Assembly (NCBI RefSeq): GCF_004123905.1
Contig: NZ_MZXW01000035.1
Coordinates: forward strand, 248,001-312,000
Origin: Bradyrhizobium betae
GTDB taxonomy: Bacteria; Pseudomonadota; Alphaproteobacteria; Rhizobiales; Xanthobacteraceae
DNA length: 64,000 bases
Direction: 5' to 3'
The position numbers were made by a program, and so were the translations under genes. Positions 34,187 through 42,726 of the stretch are shown here, in pieces. The notes under the pieces are model-generated. The model searched no databases, was not told where the DNA came from, and saw only the letters and a list, made by a program, of their open reading frames with translations. Every line of letters begins with the position of its first letter. The first letter of the stretch is position 1.

Positions 34187-35413
34187 ATGACGACGACGTT
34201 CGCGCGCCGCTCTGCGGCCCTGCTCGCCTGTGCCGCTTTCGGTTTTGCCACATCCGCGTCCGCTCAGGACAAGACCGTCACGATCGGCGTGCTCAACGAC
34301 ATGTCCAGCCTCTACGCCGACATTGGCGGCCCCGGCGCCGTGGCGGCCATCAACATGGCGGTGGAAGATTCCGGTATCCGCGCCAAGGGCTGGAAGATCG
34401 AGGTGATCAGCGGCGATCACCAGAACAAGCCTGATGTCGGCGTCAACATCGCGCGCCAGTGGATCGATACCCAGAAGGTCGACGTGATCGCGGATACGCC
34501 GAACTCGGGCGTCGCCCTGGCGGTCAGCAACGTCGTCAAGGAAAAGAACGCCGTCCTGCTCAACAATGGCGGCGCCAGCGCTGACCTTACCGGCAAGGCC
34601 TGCAACGCCAACACCATCTCCTACACCTACGACACCTACATGCTCGCCAACGGCACCGGCAAGGCGCTGACCAAGGCCGGCGGCGACAGCTGGTTCTTCC
34701 TGACCGCCGACTACGCCTTCGGTGCCGCGCTCGAGCGTGACACCAGCGCGGTCGTCACCGCGAACGGCGGCAAGGTGCTCGGCGGCGTCAAGCATCCGCT
34801 CAACACGTCGGACTTCTCGTCCTTCCTGCTGCAGGCGCAGAACTCGAAGGCGAAGATCGTCGGACTTGCGAACGCCGGCGGCGACACCACCAACTCGATC
34901 AAGCAAGCGGCCGAGTTCGGCATCGTCGAAGGCGGCCAGAAGCTCGCCGCGCTTTTGCTGTTCATCAACGACGTCCACTCGCTCGGTCTGAAGACCGCGC
35001 ACGGCCTCACCTTCACCGAATCCTTCTACTGGGACCTCAACGAAGGCACCCGCGCGTTCTCAAAGCGCTTCCAGGACAAGGTGGCCAACAAGGCGATGCC
35101 CTCGATGACGCAGGCCGGCAATTATGCGGCCGTGCTGCATTACCTGAAGGCGCTGGACGCCCTCGGCGGCAATCCGCATGACGGCGCCAAGGTCGTCGCC
35201 AAGATGAAGGAAATCCCGACCGACGATCCGCTGTTCGGCAAGGGCCCGCTGCGCGAGGACGGTCGCCGGATCATTCCCGCCTTCCTGTTCGAGGTGAAGA
35301 AGCCGGAAGAATCGAAGGGACCGTGGGACTATTACAAGCTGGTCGCCACCATCCCGGCTGAAGACGCGGCCAAGCCGCTCAAGGACAGCGAGTGCCCGCT
35401 GGTGAAGAAGTAA
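34187..35413 (+). CDS. orphan branched-chain amino acid-type binding protein (LivK paralogue)
   Basis: Exported 408-residue periplasmic-binding protein. Signal peptide about 1-27 (SAALLACAAFGFATSASA-QDK). Contains the Peripla_BP_6 start TVTIGVLNDMSSLYADIGGP. It is a close paralogue of the LivK at 48558-49778, sharing long identical stretches such as GGDSWFFLTADYAFGAALER and SDFSSFLLQAQ-type segments. No permease or ATPase genes are next to it, so it may feed the Liv system encoded 11 kb away or an unlinked transporter. Confidence 0.88.
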   Translation: MTTTFARRSAALLACAAFGFATSASAQDKTVTIGVLNDMSSLYADIGGPGAVAAINMAVEDSGIRAKGWKIEVISGDHQNKPDVGVNIARQWIDTQKVDVIADTPNSGVALAVSNVVKEKNAVLLNNGGASADLTGKACNANTISYTYDTYMLANGTGKALTKAGGDSWFFLTADYAFGAALERDTSAVVTANGGKVLGGVKHPLNTSDFSSFLLQAQNSKAKIVGLANAGGDTTNSIKQAAEFGIVEGGQKLAALLLFINDVHSLGLKTAHGLTFTESFYWDLNEGTRAFSKRFQDKVANKAMPSMTQAGNYAAVLHYLKALDALGGNPHDGAKVVAKMKEIPTDDPLFGKGPLREDGRRIIPAFLFEVKKPEESKGPWDYYKLVATIPAEDAAKPLKDSECPLVKK

Positions 35414-35431
35414 ACCAGTCAACGCTGCCAC

Positions 35432-35520
35432 AGGGTGGGCAATGGCGCGAAAGCGCCGTGCCCACCATCTCTCTGCGACATCAAGAGGCGGTGGGCACGC
35501 TTCGCTTTGCCCACCCTACG
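35432..35520. repeat. dispersed repeat, CCCACCCTACG family, copy 2
   Basis: Contains GGGTGGGCAA, GCGCCGTGCCCACCATCTC, then GGTGGGCACGCTTCGCTTTG and CCCACCCTACGAGAT, nearly matching the element at 16460-16546. It lies between convergent genes; its right end supplies the TAG stop of the MFS gene (35516-35518). Confidence 0.85.
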
Positions 35521-36772
35521 AGATTGTCTTCGTGGTCCCCACCGTCCGCACCGCAATCGTTGCGCAAACCACCATCAACGCCGCCGCGAGCAGGAACGGC
35601 GCGCCGGGCAGATGCAGCGGTGCGCTGGTGCCGATGAAGTATGAAAATGTCAGCGTGAACAGGAACGGGCCGACGAGCTGCGACACGCTCTGCACGCTCG
35701 CGGTCGCGCCCTGCAACTGGCCCTGCTGATCGGGCGCAACCAGCCGCGTCATCAGCGATTGCATGGCGGCGCCCGAGATGCCCCACAGCGACATCACGGG
35801 AATGCCGATCCAGAACAGCGGTCCCGTCGGCGCAGCGCCGAAGATCACGAAACCGATTGCCCCACAGCACAGGCCCATCACCAGCGCATTCCGCTCGCCG
35901 AGCACGCGCACGATCGGCCCGATCGCGAGTCCCTGCACCACCATCGCGCAAACGCCGACCATCGCGAGCGTCAGCCCGACCGTCTTGGAATCCCAGCCGT
36001 AGCGATAGGTCGCATAGAGCACGAAGGTCGAGGGCAGCACCACATGCGCGACCTGCGCGATGAAATTGACGATCGACAGCCCGGCCAGCATCCCATTGGA
36101 ACGCAGCAGGTGCAGCGCGCCAACCGGATTGGCGCTGGTCCAGCGGAACGGCGCACGCTTGTCGGGCGCCAGCGATTCCGGCAGGACGAACAACCCATAG
36201 AGCGCGTTGGCAAAGCTGAGAGCGGCCGATGCCCAGAACGGCAGACGCGGATCGATATCCCCGAGTAGGCCGCCGAGCGCCGGGCCCAGGATGAAACCGG
36301 CACCGAACGCGGCGCCGATCTTGCCGAAGATTGCCGCCCGGCGCTCCGGCGGCGTGATATCGGCGATATAGGCGAACGCAGTCGAGATGCTTGCCGAGGT
36401 GATGCCGGAGATCACGCGACCGACGAACAGCCAGACAAGCGACGGCGCCAGCGCCATCAGCACGTAATCGGCCGCGAGCCCGAAATTCGACAGCAGCACC
36501 ACCGGTCGCCGCCCGAAGCGATCCGACAGCGCGCCGAGCACCGGCGAGAACACGAACTGCATCAGCGCCCAGGCGGTGCCGAACAGGCCGAAGATGCGAG
36601 CCGCATGCGCCGTGTCGTTGCCGGTGAAGCTCTCGATGAGCTTCGGCAGGATCGGCATGATCACGCCGAGCGCGAGCATGTCGAGCAGGATGGTGACGAA
36701 GATAAAGGCAACCGCGCCGCGCCGGACTGGCGCAGCGCTTTGCACCATCGCCTCGCCGGCATCGCCGCTCAC
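35516..36772 (-). CDS. MFS transporter of the TetA-like (TCR) group
   Basis: 418-residue drug:proton antiporter-type protein with 12 hydrophobic segments. The DHA1 motif A reads GALSDRFGRRPV between helices 2 and 3, and motif C-like GPALGGLLGD is in helix 5. Helix 1 ILLDMLALGVIMPILPKL and motif TAFAYIADITPPERRA are typical of TCR/Tet proteins. Whether it exports tetracycline is unknown; chromosomal relatives often have other substrates. It starts at GTG 36772 overlapping the der stop by 3 bases, or at ATG 36748. The stop codon lies in a dispersed repeat. Confidence 0.85.
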   Translation of the reverse strand: MSGDAGEAMVQSAAPVRRGAVAFIFVTILLDMLALGVIMPILPKLIESFTGNDTAHAARIFGLFGTAWALMQFVFSPVLGALSDRFGRRPVVLLSNFGLAADYVLMALAPSLVWLFVGRVISGITSASISTAFAYIADITPPERRAAIFGKIGAAFGAGFILGPALGGLLGDIDPRLPFWASAALSFANALYGLFVLPESLAPDKRAPFRWTSANPVGALHLLRSNGMLAGLSIVNFIAQVAHVVLPSTFVLYATYRYGWDSKTVGLTLAMVGVCAMVVQGLAIGPIVRVLGERNALVMGLCCGAIGFVIFGAAPTGPLFWIGIPVMSLWGISGAAMQSLMTRLVAPDQQGQLQGATASVQSVSQLVGPFLFTLTFSYFIGTSAPLHLPGAPFLLAAALMVVCATIAVRTVGTTKTIS

Positions 36773-38157
36773 GACGGCCGCTTGCGCTTGTGGGCGAAGG
36801 GGTTGGCCTTTTCACGCAAGGTGATGCGCACCGGCGTGCCCGGGAGCTCAAAAGCCTCTCGCATGGAATTGGTCAGGTAGCGCAAATAGGACTGCGGCAC
36901 CGCGTCGGCACGTGAGCAGAACAGCACGAAGCTCGGCGGACGCGCCTTGGTCTGCGTGATGTAGTTGAGCTTCAGACGGCGGCCGGACACGGCGGGCGGC
37001 GGGTTGGCCTGGACCGCCTCCTCGAACCAGCGGTTCAATGCCGCGGTCGAGACGCGCCTGTTCCAGAGCGCGTAAGCATCCTGGATCGCCTGCATCAGGC
37101 GATCGATGCCTTCGCCCATCAGGCCGGAGACGGCGACGATCGGCACGCCCTTGACCTGCGGCAGCAAGTGGTCGGCATCGCGGCGCAGACCGGAGATGGC
37201 GCCGCCGCCCTTGCTCTCCATCAGGTCCCATTTGTTGACGGCGAGAACGACCGCGCGGCCCTCGCGCTCGATCAGGTCGGCGATGCGCAGATCCTGCTCC
37301 TCGAAGCGGTTCTGCGCATCCATCATCATCACGACGACTTCGGCAAAGCGCACCGCGCGTAGCGCGTCCGCAACCGAGAGCTTTTCCAGCTTCTCTTCGA
37401 TGCGTGAACGTCGGCGGAGACCAGCGGTATCGAACACGCGAAATTCGCGGCCCTTCCAGGTGATTTCGACCGCAATGGAATCGCGCGTGGTGCCGGCCTC
37501 GGGGCTGGTCAGCAGGCGCTCCTCGCCGAGCAGATGGTTGATCATCGTCGACTTGCCGGCATTGGGCCGGCCGACGATGGCGACCCGGATCGGACGCGTC
37601 GCGGCCTCTTCCTCGGTGAGCGGCGCGTCGTCCTCGCCTTCATCCTCATCGTCTTCGACGGGCTCCGGCATCAGCTTGGCGAGCGCATCGTAGAGCTCGC
37701 CCATGCCCTCGCCGTGCTCGGCCGAGATCTGGATGGGATCACCGAGGCCGAGCGCGAAGGACTCCATCGCGCCGGCATCGCCATGCTTGCCCTCGCTCTT
37801 GTTGGCGACCAGCAGCACCGGCTTGTTGGCCTTGCGGGCGAAATCGGCGAAGGCGCGGTCGGTCGGCGTGAGACCGATGCGGGCATCGATCACGAAGAAC
37901 AGCGCGTCGGCCTGCGCGATCGCGGCCTCCGTCTGCTCCTGCATCCGCGCGGTCAGCGAGCCCTTGGCGCCCTCGTCCAGGCCGGCGGTGTCGATGATGG
38001 TGAATTCGAGATCGCCGAGCCTGGCCTCACCCTCACGGCGGTCGCGGGTGACGCCGGGCAGGTCATCGACCAGCGCGAGCTTCTGCCCAACCAGGCGGTT
38101 GAACAGCGTCGACTTGCCGACATTGGGTCGGCCGATAATGGCAATCGAAAAGGACAT
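36769..38157 (-). CDS. der: ribosome biogenesis GTPase Der
   Basis: Double-GTPase protein required for 50S subunit maturation, 462 residues. The first G domain has GRPNVGKSTLFNRLVG, DLPGVTRDR, and DTAGL; the second has GRPNAGKSTMINHLLG, GTTRDSI and NKWDL. The C-terminal KH-like domain (KLNYITQTKARPPSFVLF) is present. The stretch EDDEDEGEDDAP between domains is an acidic linker. Complete. Confidence 0.97.
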   Translation of the reverse strand: MSFSIAIIGRPNVGKSTLFNRLVGQKLALVDDLPGVTRDRREGEARLGDLEFTIIDTAGLDEGAKGSLTARMQEQTEAAIAQADALFFVIDARIGLTPTDRAFADFARKANKPVLLVANKSEGKHGDAGAMESFALGLGDPIQISAEHGEGMGELYDALAKLMPEPVEDDEDEGEDDAPLTEEEAATRPIRVAIVGRPNAGKSTMINHLLGEERLLTSPEAGTTRDSIAVEITWKGREFRVFDTAGLRRRSRIEEKLEKLSVADALRAVRFAEVVVMMMDAQNRFEEQDLRIADLIEREGRAVVLAVNKWDLMESKGGGAISGLRRDADHLLPQVKGVPIVAVSGLMGEGIDRLMQAIQDAYALWNRRVSTAALNRWFEEAVQANPPPAVSGRRLKLNYITQTKARPPSFVLFCSRADAVPQSYLRYLTNSMREAFELPGTPVRITLREKANPFAHKRKRPS

Positions 38158-38206
38158 TGGTCATTCGTGCGCCGCGGAGGCTGCGCCTGTCAATTCAGTG
38201 AAATTA

Positions 38207-38773
38207 TTAGCGGGAGAAGCTGCCGCTCGGCATCGGCGCCGGGAAGGCCCCTTGCGATTGCTGCTGCGTGGTCTGGGTCGGTTGCGCCTGCTGGACCGAC
38301 TGGTACGGCGGCGGCGCGGTGGTGCGCTTGCGGACGATCTTCTGCTTGGGCGGCGGAGCGGCCGCGGGCGGTGCCGCCTCGGGCTGGGCCTCGCCATCGA
38401 CTTCGCCGGCAGGCGCCTCGGCCGGAGCAGCGGCGGCGGCCGGCGGCCTGGTCTGCTGTCCCGTCTTCCTGGCCTTGGCGCCCTTCCCCGACTTTGCAGT
38501 CTCGGGCGGCTGCGGCTCCGCGGGCAAAGAGGCAACGGCAGGCGCGTTCGGATCCGGCTGTTGTTGCTGGGCGCCCTTGTACATGTCCTTCGGCACGCCC
38601 TGCTCGAGGCCCGGCACGCCCTCCGGGAAGACCGGCTTGCGGTCGCCCGGTAGCTTCTTCTTGGTGTCGAGCCAGTCGAGCATGTCGCTCGGATCGAAGC
38701 TGGAGCAGCCGCCCAGGACGCCGGTGAAGGCGATCAGGACGGCGGCTGCGATCAAGCGTGGCGTGCGGCGCAT
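38207..38773 (-). CDS. Pro/Gln/Ala-rich lipoprotein
   Basis: 188-residue probable lipoprotein: signal MRRTPRLIAAAVLIAFTGVL and lipobox LGGC with Cys23. Residues 24-75 are moderately ordered (SSFDPSDMLDWLDTKKKLPG); the rest is low-complexity Ala/Pro/Gln. It lies between the YfgM-like gene and der, where many proteobacteria have bamB, but no beta-propeller sequence is present. Function unknown; an envelope or outer-membrane-assembly role is only suggested by position. Confidence 0.75.
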   Translation of the reverse strand: MRRTPRLIAAAVLIAFTGVLGGCSSFDPSDMLDWLDTKKKLPGDRKPVFPEGVPGLEQGVPKDMYKGAQQQQPDPNAPAVASLPAEPQPPETAKSGKGAKARKTGQQTRPPAAAAAPAEAPAGEVDGEAQPEAAPPAAAPPPKQKIVRKRTTAPPPYQSVQQAQPTQTTQQQSQGAFPAPMPSGSFSR

Positions 38774-38794
38774 GTCGTATCTCGTAAGGTCAGG

Positions 38795-39448
38795 TCAGCT
38801 TTTGGCGACGGGCGGCAGCAGGGCCTGGAGCGCCTCGGCGCGCGAGCGCAGGCTGGATGGCGTCTCGCCGTCCTCGGCGATCGCGTCGAGCCATTTGCGG
38901 GCCGCAGTGGCGTCGTTGTTGCGCCAAGCCGACAGCGCCAGCATCTCGCGGGCGCTGTGGCGGAAGGTCGATTTGGGTGCAGCGGAAGACTCCAGCCGCT
39001 GCTGCATGTCGGCGTAGGACGCGCTGTCGACCAAGAGGCCGGCGGCGCGGATCTTCGCCAGATCCTGCCACTCGCCACCAACGCTGCGGTCCGCGGCGAT
39101 GTCGTCATACATCTTGGCGGCGGCCTTGGGATCGCGGGCGGCAGCCTCGGCCGCAGCACGCAGCCGCGCCAGGGTGCGGTAGCCCGACGGAGCCTTGGCG
39201 ACGAGCTCGGTGAAGGCCGTCTCGGCCTCCGCGTGCTTGTTCTGCTCAGACAGCTCGACGGCCTTCTCGAAGGCGGCCCCGGCCTCGGCGGCCTTCTTGG
39301 CCTCCAGGTATTTATAACCCTGCCAGCCAGCGGCGGCGGCCACGATCAGCACCATCAGGGCGATGAAGACAATCGAATACTTGTCCCACAGCTTCTTGAA
39401 CTGTTCGCGACGTACTTCCTCGTCGACTTCGTCAAATAATTCAGACAC
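38795..39448 (-). CDS. YfgM-like TPR membrane protein
   Basis: 217-residue protein with a short cytosolic N-terminus, one membrane span near 28-44 (YSIVFIALMVLIVAAAAGW) and a periplasmic TPR-like helical domain (TPR_21 type). YfgM is an ancillary subunit of the Sec translocon in E. coli. The start MSELFDEVDEEVRREQFKKL is typical. 21 bp separates it from the lipoprotein gene, so yfgM-lipoprotein-der probably form one transcript. Confidence 0.82.
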   Translation of the reverse strand: MSELFDEVDEEVRREQFKKLWDKYSIVFIALMVLIVAAAAGWQGYKYLEAKKAAEAGAAFEKAVELSEQNKHAEAETAFTELVAKAPSGYRTLARLRAAAEAAARDPKAAAKMYDDIAADRSVGGEWQDLAKIRAAGLLVDSASYADMQQRLESSAAPKSTFRHSAREMLALSAWRNNDATAARKWLDAIAEDGETPSSLRSRAEALQALLPPVAKS

Positions 39449-39613
39449 TTATGCTAATCCCATGCCCGTCCGGGTGCGCGCGCCAAAGCGTTCGCGTCAG
39501 GAATCCCGTCCCCACATGGCGGCGGGGTACCCTAACGATATGGCGGTGGCAAGGCAAAGCGAGCCCGATCAAGGCGTTAACCACCCGGAAGAGCCCGGGA
39601 CCACCCGCCCCGT

Positions 39614-41206
39614 TCAGGCTCCCAGGAGCTCCCGGAACTGTCGTTTCAGCACCTTGCCATTGGCATTGCGCGGCAGCGGCTCGGCAGTGATCATCATGGT
39701 CTCCGGGACCTTGTAATCGGACAGCCGTTCGGCGCACCAGGCCCGCAGCGCCTCGCCGGTCACCGGCGCGCGCGTCACCACCACGGCGTGGACGCGCTCG
39801 CCCAGCACCGGGCAAGCCTTGGCGATGATCGCGCTCTCGATCACCGCGGGATGGCCGGCCAGCACGGATTCGACCTCGGCCGAATAGATCTTCAGGCCAC
39901 CGCGGTTGATCATGTCCTTCTGCCGGTCGAACACGCGGACAAACCCCTGCGCATCGACCGAGCCGAGATCGCCGGAATGCCAGAAGCCGGCGGTAAAACT
40001 CTCGGCCGTGGCCTTCGGGTTGTTCCAATAGCCCTTGATGACGGAGGCGCTCTGGATCCAGAGCTCGCCGATCTCGCCATACGGCAGCTCGCGCCCATCC
40101 GGTCCCATCGCGACGATGCGCGCACCGGGACACGGCAGGCCGACGCTGTCGATATGGCTCGCGGTCAGCTCGCCCGGCATGATCGTGGACGGCGACGTCG
40201 TCTCGGTCGCGCCGTAGCAGTTCATCAGCTTCAGACCGGGAATCGTCGCCTTGAGCTTCTCGATGGTCGCGACCGGCATCGGCGCGCCGCCGAAACCGCC
40301 GATGCGCCAGCTCGACAGGTCATAGCTGTCGAAATCAGGCTGAAGCAGGCACAGATTGTACATCGCCGGCACCATCACCGTGTAGGTGACGCGCTCGCGT
40401 GCGGCGAGCTTGAGATAATCGGCCGCCTTGAACTCCGGCATGATGATCAGCGCACCGCCGCAGCGGATCATGGTCGTGATATTGGCGACGACGCCGGTGA
40501 CATGACCGAGCGGCACCGCTGCGATCGAACGGTCCGCCTCCGTTAGTTGCAGGCAGGACACGAACACCATCGAGGAATGGACGATGTTGCAATGGGCGAG
40601 CATCGCGCCCTTCGGCTTGCCTGTCGTGCCCGAGGTGTAGAGGATCATCGCGGTGTCCTCCTCACCGACCTCGACCGGCGCGTGGGCCGGCGCATTGTCG
40701 GCGAGTATGGCGAAGCGCGACAAAGCCGGATCACTGTCGACGGCGATGCGGTGGATCACATCGGGCACATCGCGCGCATCGGGTAGCCGCTCAGTGAGTG
40801 CGGCCTCGTGGATCAGGATCTTGGCGCCGCAATCGGCGAGCACATAGGCGATCTCGGGCTTCTGCTGGCGCGTGCTGATCAACACCGTCACGAGCCCTTC
40901 ATGCGCGGCCGCAAACAGCAGCGACGGAAACTCGATGCGGTTGCCGAGCAGGATCGCGACACGATCGCCGCGCTGTAATCCGAGCTTGCGAAAGCCCGCC
41001 GCGAGCCGCGCGGCCTGCTCCACCGCCTGGCGCCAGCTCAGCCGGACATTGCCTGCGATCAGCGCCTCGCCATCAGCATTGCGGGCGCATGCGTCCGCAA
41101 TCATCGCCCACAAGCTCGCCGGCCGGTCGCAGAACGCCGGGACAACCCGGTCGCCAAAGCGCGCCTCGAGCCGCATCGGCGGGAGCTGAGATTGCGACCA
41201 GTCCAT
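39614..41206 (-). CDS. acyl-CoA synthetase / AMP-dependent ligase
   Basis: 530-residue adenylate-forming enzyme that activates a carboxylic acid with ATP and CoA. The P-loop-like motif is LYTSGTTGKPKGAM, the adenylate motif NCYGATETTSPS, the hinge region FDRQKDMINRGGLKIY, and the C-terminal catalytic Lys sits in NANGKVLKRQF. Fatty or aromatic acids are both possible. The start at 41206 (MDWSQSQLPP) has CGGAGC upstream; a GTG at 41236 would add ten residues. Single gene. Confidence 0.88.
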   Translation of the reverse strand: MDWSQSQLPPMRLEARFGDRVVPAFCDRPASLWAMIADACARNADGEALIAGNVRLSWRQAVEQAARLAAGFRKLGLQRGDRVAILLGNRIEFPSLLFAAAHEGLVTVLISTRQQKPEIAYVLADCGAKILIHEAALTERLPDARDVPDVIHRIAVDSDPALSRFAILADNAPAHAPVEVGEEDTAMILYTSGTTGKPKGAMLAHCNIVHSSMVFVSCLQLTEADRSIAAVPLGHVTGVVANITTMIRCGGALIIMPEFKAADYLKLAARERVTYTVMVPAMYNLCLLQPDFDSYDLSSWRIGGFGGAPMPVATIEKLKATIPGLKLMNCYGATETTSPSTIMPGELTASHIDSVGLPCPGARIVAMGPDGRELPYGEIGELWIQSASVIKGYWNNPKATAESFTAGFWHSGDLGSVDAQGFVRVFDRQKDMINRGGLKIYSAEVESVLAGHPAVIESAIIAKACPVLGERVHAVVVTRAPVTGEALRAWCAERLSDYKVPETMMITAEPLPRNANGKVLKRQFRELLGA

Positions 41207-41274
41207 CGGAATGCTCCGAGCTTGTTGCTTTGACACTTCCGCGCACGCGTGCGGACGTGTTTTGCGCTGATTGG

Positions 41275-41859
41275 CTAGACACCCACGACGGGAACACCGA
41301 TCACGACGGGATGGAACGCAAACGCCAGCGCCAGATAGGCGACGACGCCGACCGCAACCGCGATCAGATCGTTGGTCACGCCGCCCACCGGAATCGGCGG
41401 GCCGCCGCCATCGGTGCGATGCTTCAGCGAAATGCGGTCATACACCGCCCAGCCCAGGAACGAGCCGAACAGGATGATGGAGCCGAGATCGCCGTTGGCG
41501 AGCAGATGCGCCGCTGCCCACAGCTTGATGCCGGCCAGCATCGGATGTTTCAGCGTCGCATAGATGCGCCCGCGCAAGTAGGAGGCGACCACCAGGATCA
41601 CCGCGGGCAGCATCAGCGCGAGCGTGATGTGCTTCAGCGCCTTCGGCGGATACCAGACGTCGATCCAGCCGGAGCTGCGATAATGCGCAAAGCCCCAGAT
41701 GATCAGCGCAAGGCCTCCAAGCGAGACCACGGAATAAAGGATCTTGTAGGTCCCGTCACCCAGTCTCGCGATCGCCTGCGCACGTGCGTCACGCTTCGTT
41801 GTGAAAATATGGGCCGCGAAAAACAGCACCAGCCCCAGGATCATGACCAGCAGACCCAC
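41275..41859 (-). CDS. NnrU family membrane protein
   Basis: 194-residue protein with about five hydrophobic segments, beginning MGLLVMILGLVLFFAAHIFT and containing the NnrU signature HPMLAGIKLWAAAHLLANGD. NnrU was found next to denitrification genes, and related proteins act in carotenoid or tetrapyrrole isomerisation; the role here is not established. GTG at 41859 is chosen because GGGGGAGG lies 6 bases upstream and it begins the family N-terminus. Confidence 0.85.
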   Translation of the reverse strand: MGLLVMILGLVLFFAAHIFTTKRDARAQAIARLGDGTYKILYSVVSLGGLALIIWGFAHYRSSGWIDVWYPPKALKHITLALMLPAVILVVASYLRGRIYATLKHPMLAGIKLWAAAHLLANGDLGSIILFGSFLGWAVYDRISLKHRTDGGGPPIPVGGVTNDLIAVAVGVVAYLALAFAFHPVVIGVPVVGV

Positions 41860-41930
41860 GATATCCTCCCCCTCAAGCAGCCCCAGCCTCTGAGGTATCA
41901 TCGATTGGCCGCCGGTCGCAACTAATGCGG

Positions 41931-42533
41931 CTACTTGCCCAGCTCTCGATTATCGACATAGCGGATCGCGATCGGCCGCCCGGCCAGCGCGCCGCCGAGG
42001 CCGCCGGTGAATTTCAGCGGCAGACAGGCCTTCAACGACGAATTGATCGCGTTGAGATAAGTCGTCCGCGTGTCGGCCGGGACGCCAGCGGTCGCATATG
42101 TGAGCCGCGGCGGGCCGATCAGGCCGCCCGCCTTGTTGAAGCTGAAGCGCACCGACATCTGCATACCCGCGCGCGCATTGTCTGACGGCGGCGGCGACCA
42201 GCAGGTGCGCAACTCGGCGAAGAGGTCACCGATCGTATCGAGATCATGATCGGGCCTTTGATATTTGGCGCGATCAGCCTCCGCCGGCACGCTCTCGACC
42301 GTGAGCTGGAGATTCTGGCCGTAGGGATAATCGATCTCGGGAATGCAGGGGCCGGGCTCGAGCGGGCTGCAATAGGACGGCGTGCAGGGCCGACCGTCGA
42401 GCACGCTGCACGGCTCGTGCGAAAACGGGATCGGATTGATCTCGCGGCGCTGCGCGTCGGCGGCAACGGTCGAGATCGCCAGCAGTATGAGAACGAGAAT
42501 GCCGCGCCACATGATGCGAGCTCGCAAGATCAT
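41931..42533 (-). CDS. secreted protein with TonB-C-like end
   Basis: 200-residue exported protein of unknown function. A signal peptide (MWRGILVLILLAISTVAADA) precedes a Pro/Cys-rich segment (EPCSVLDGRPCTPSYCSP with six cysteines near 40-70), and the C-terminal 90 residues (SVRFSFNKAGGLIGPPRLTY, then LPLKFTGGLGGALAGRPIAI) look like the TonB/TolA C-terminal fold used for periplasmic contacts. Start at 42533 or at 42512. Followed by a repeat toward prfC. Confidence 0.65.
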   Translation of the reverse strand: MILRARIMWRGILVLILLAISTVAADAQRREINPIPFSHEPCSVLDGRPCTPSYCSPLEPGPCIPEIDYPYGQNLQLTVESVPAEADRAKYQRPDHDLDTIGDLFAELRTCWSPPPSDNARAGMQMSVRFSFNKAGGLIGPPRLTYATAGVPADTRTTYLNAINSSLKACLPLKFTGGLGGALAGRPIAIRYVDNRELGK

Positions 42534-42603
42534 ATGGGTGGAACGTGGCATTGCAGATGATCCCGTCAACCCTGCGGCTGTTCACATGCTCGCGTTCAAC
42601 CCC

Positions 42604-42710
42604 GCTGTCGTCGCCCGGCTTGACGGGCGACCCAGTACTCCGTGACATTTGTGATTGAATCGAGGGGGCGCTGCATACTGGATGCCCCGGTCAAGCCGGG
42701 GCATGACAGC
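42604..42710. repeat. dispersed inverted repeat, CGGCTTGACGGG family
   Basis: GCTGTCGTCGCCCGGCTTGA and the opposing TCAAGCCGGGGCATGACAGC form a gapped inverted repeat, with inner CCAGTA and TACTGG also pairing. Between the convergent-free hypothetical gene and prfC; non-coding. Confidence 0.75.
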
Positions 42711-42726
42711 CGAAGTTGGGGCACGC

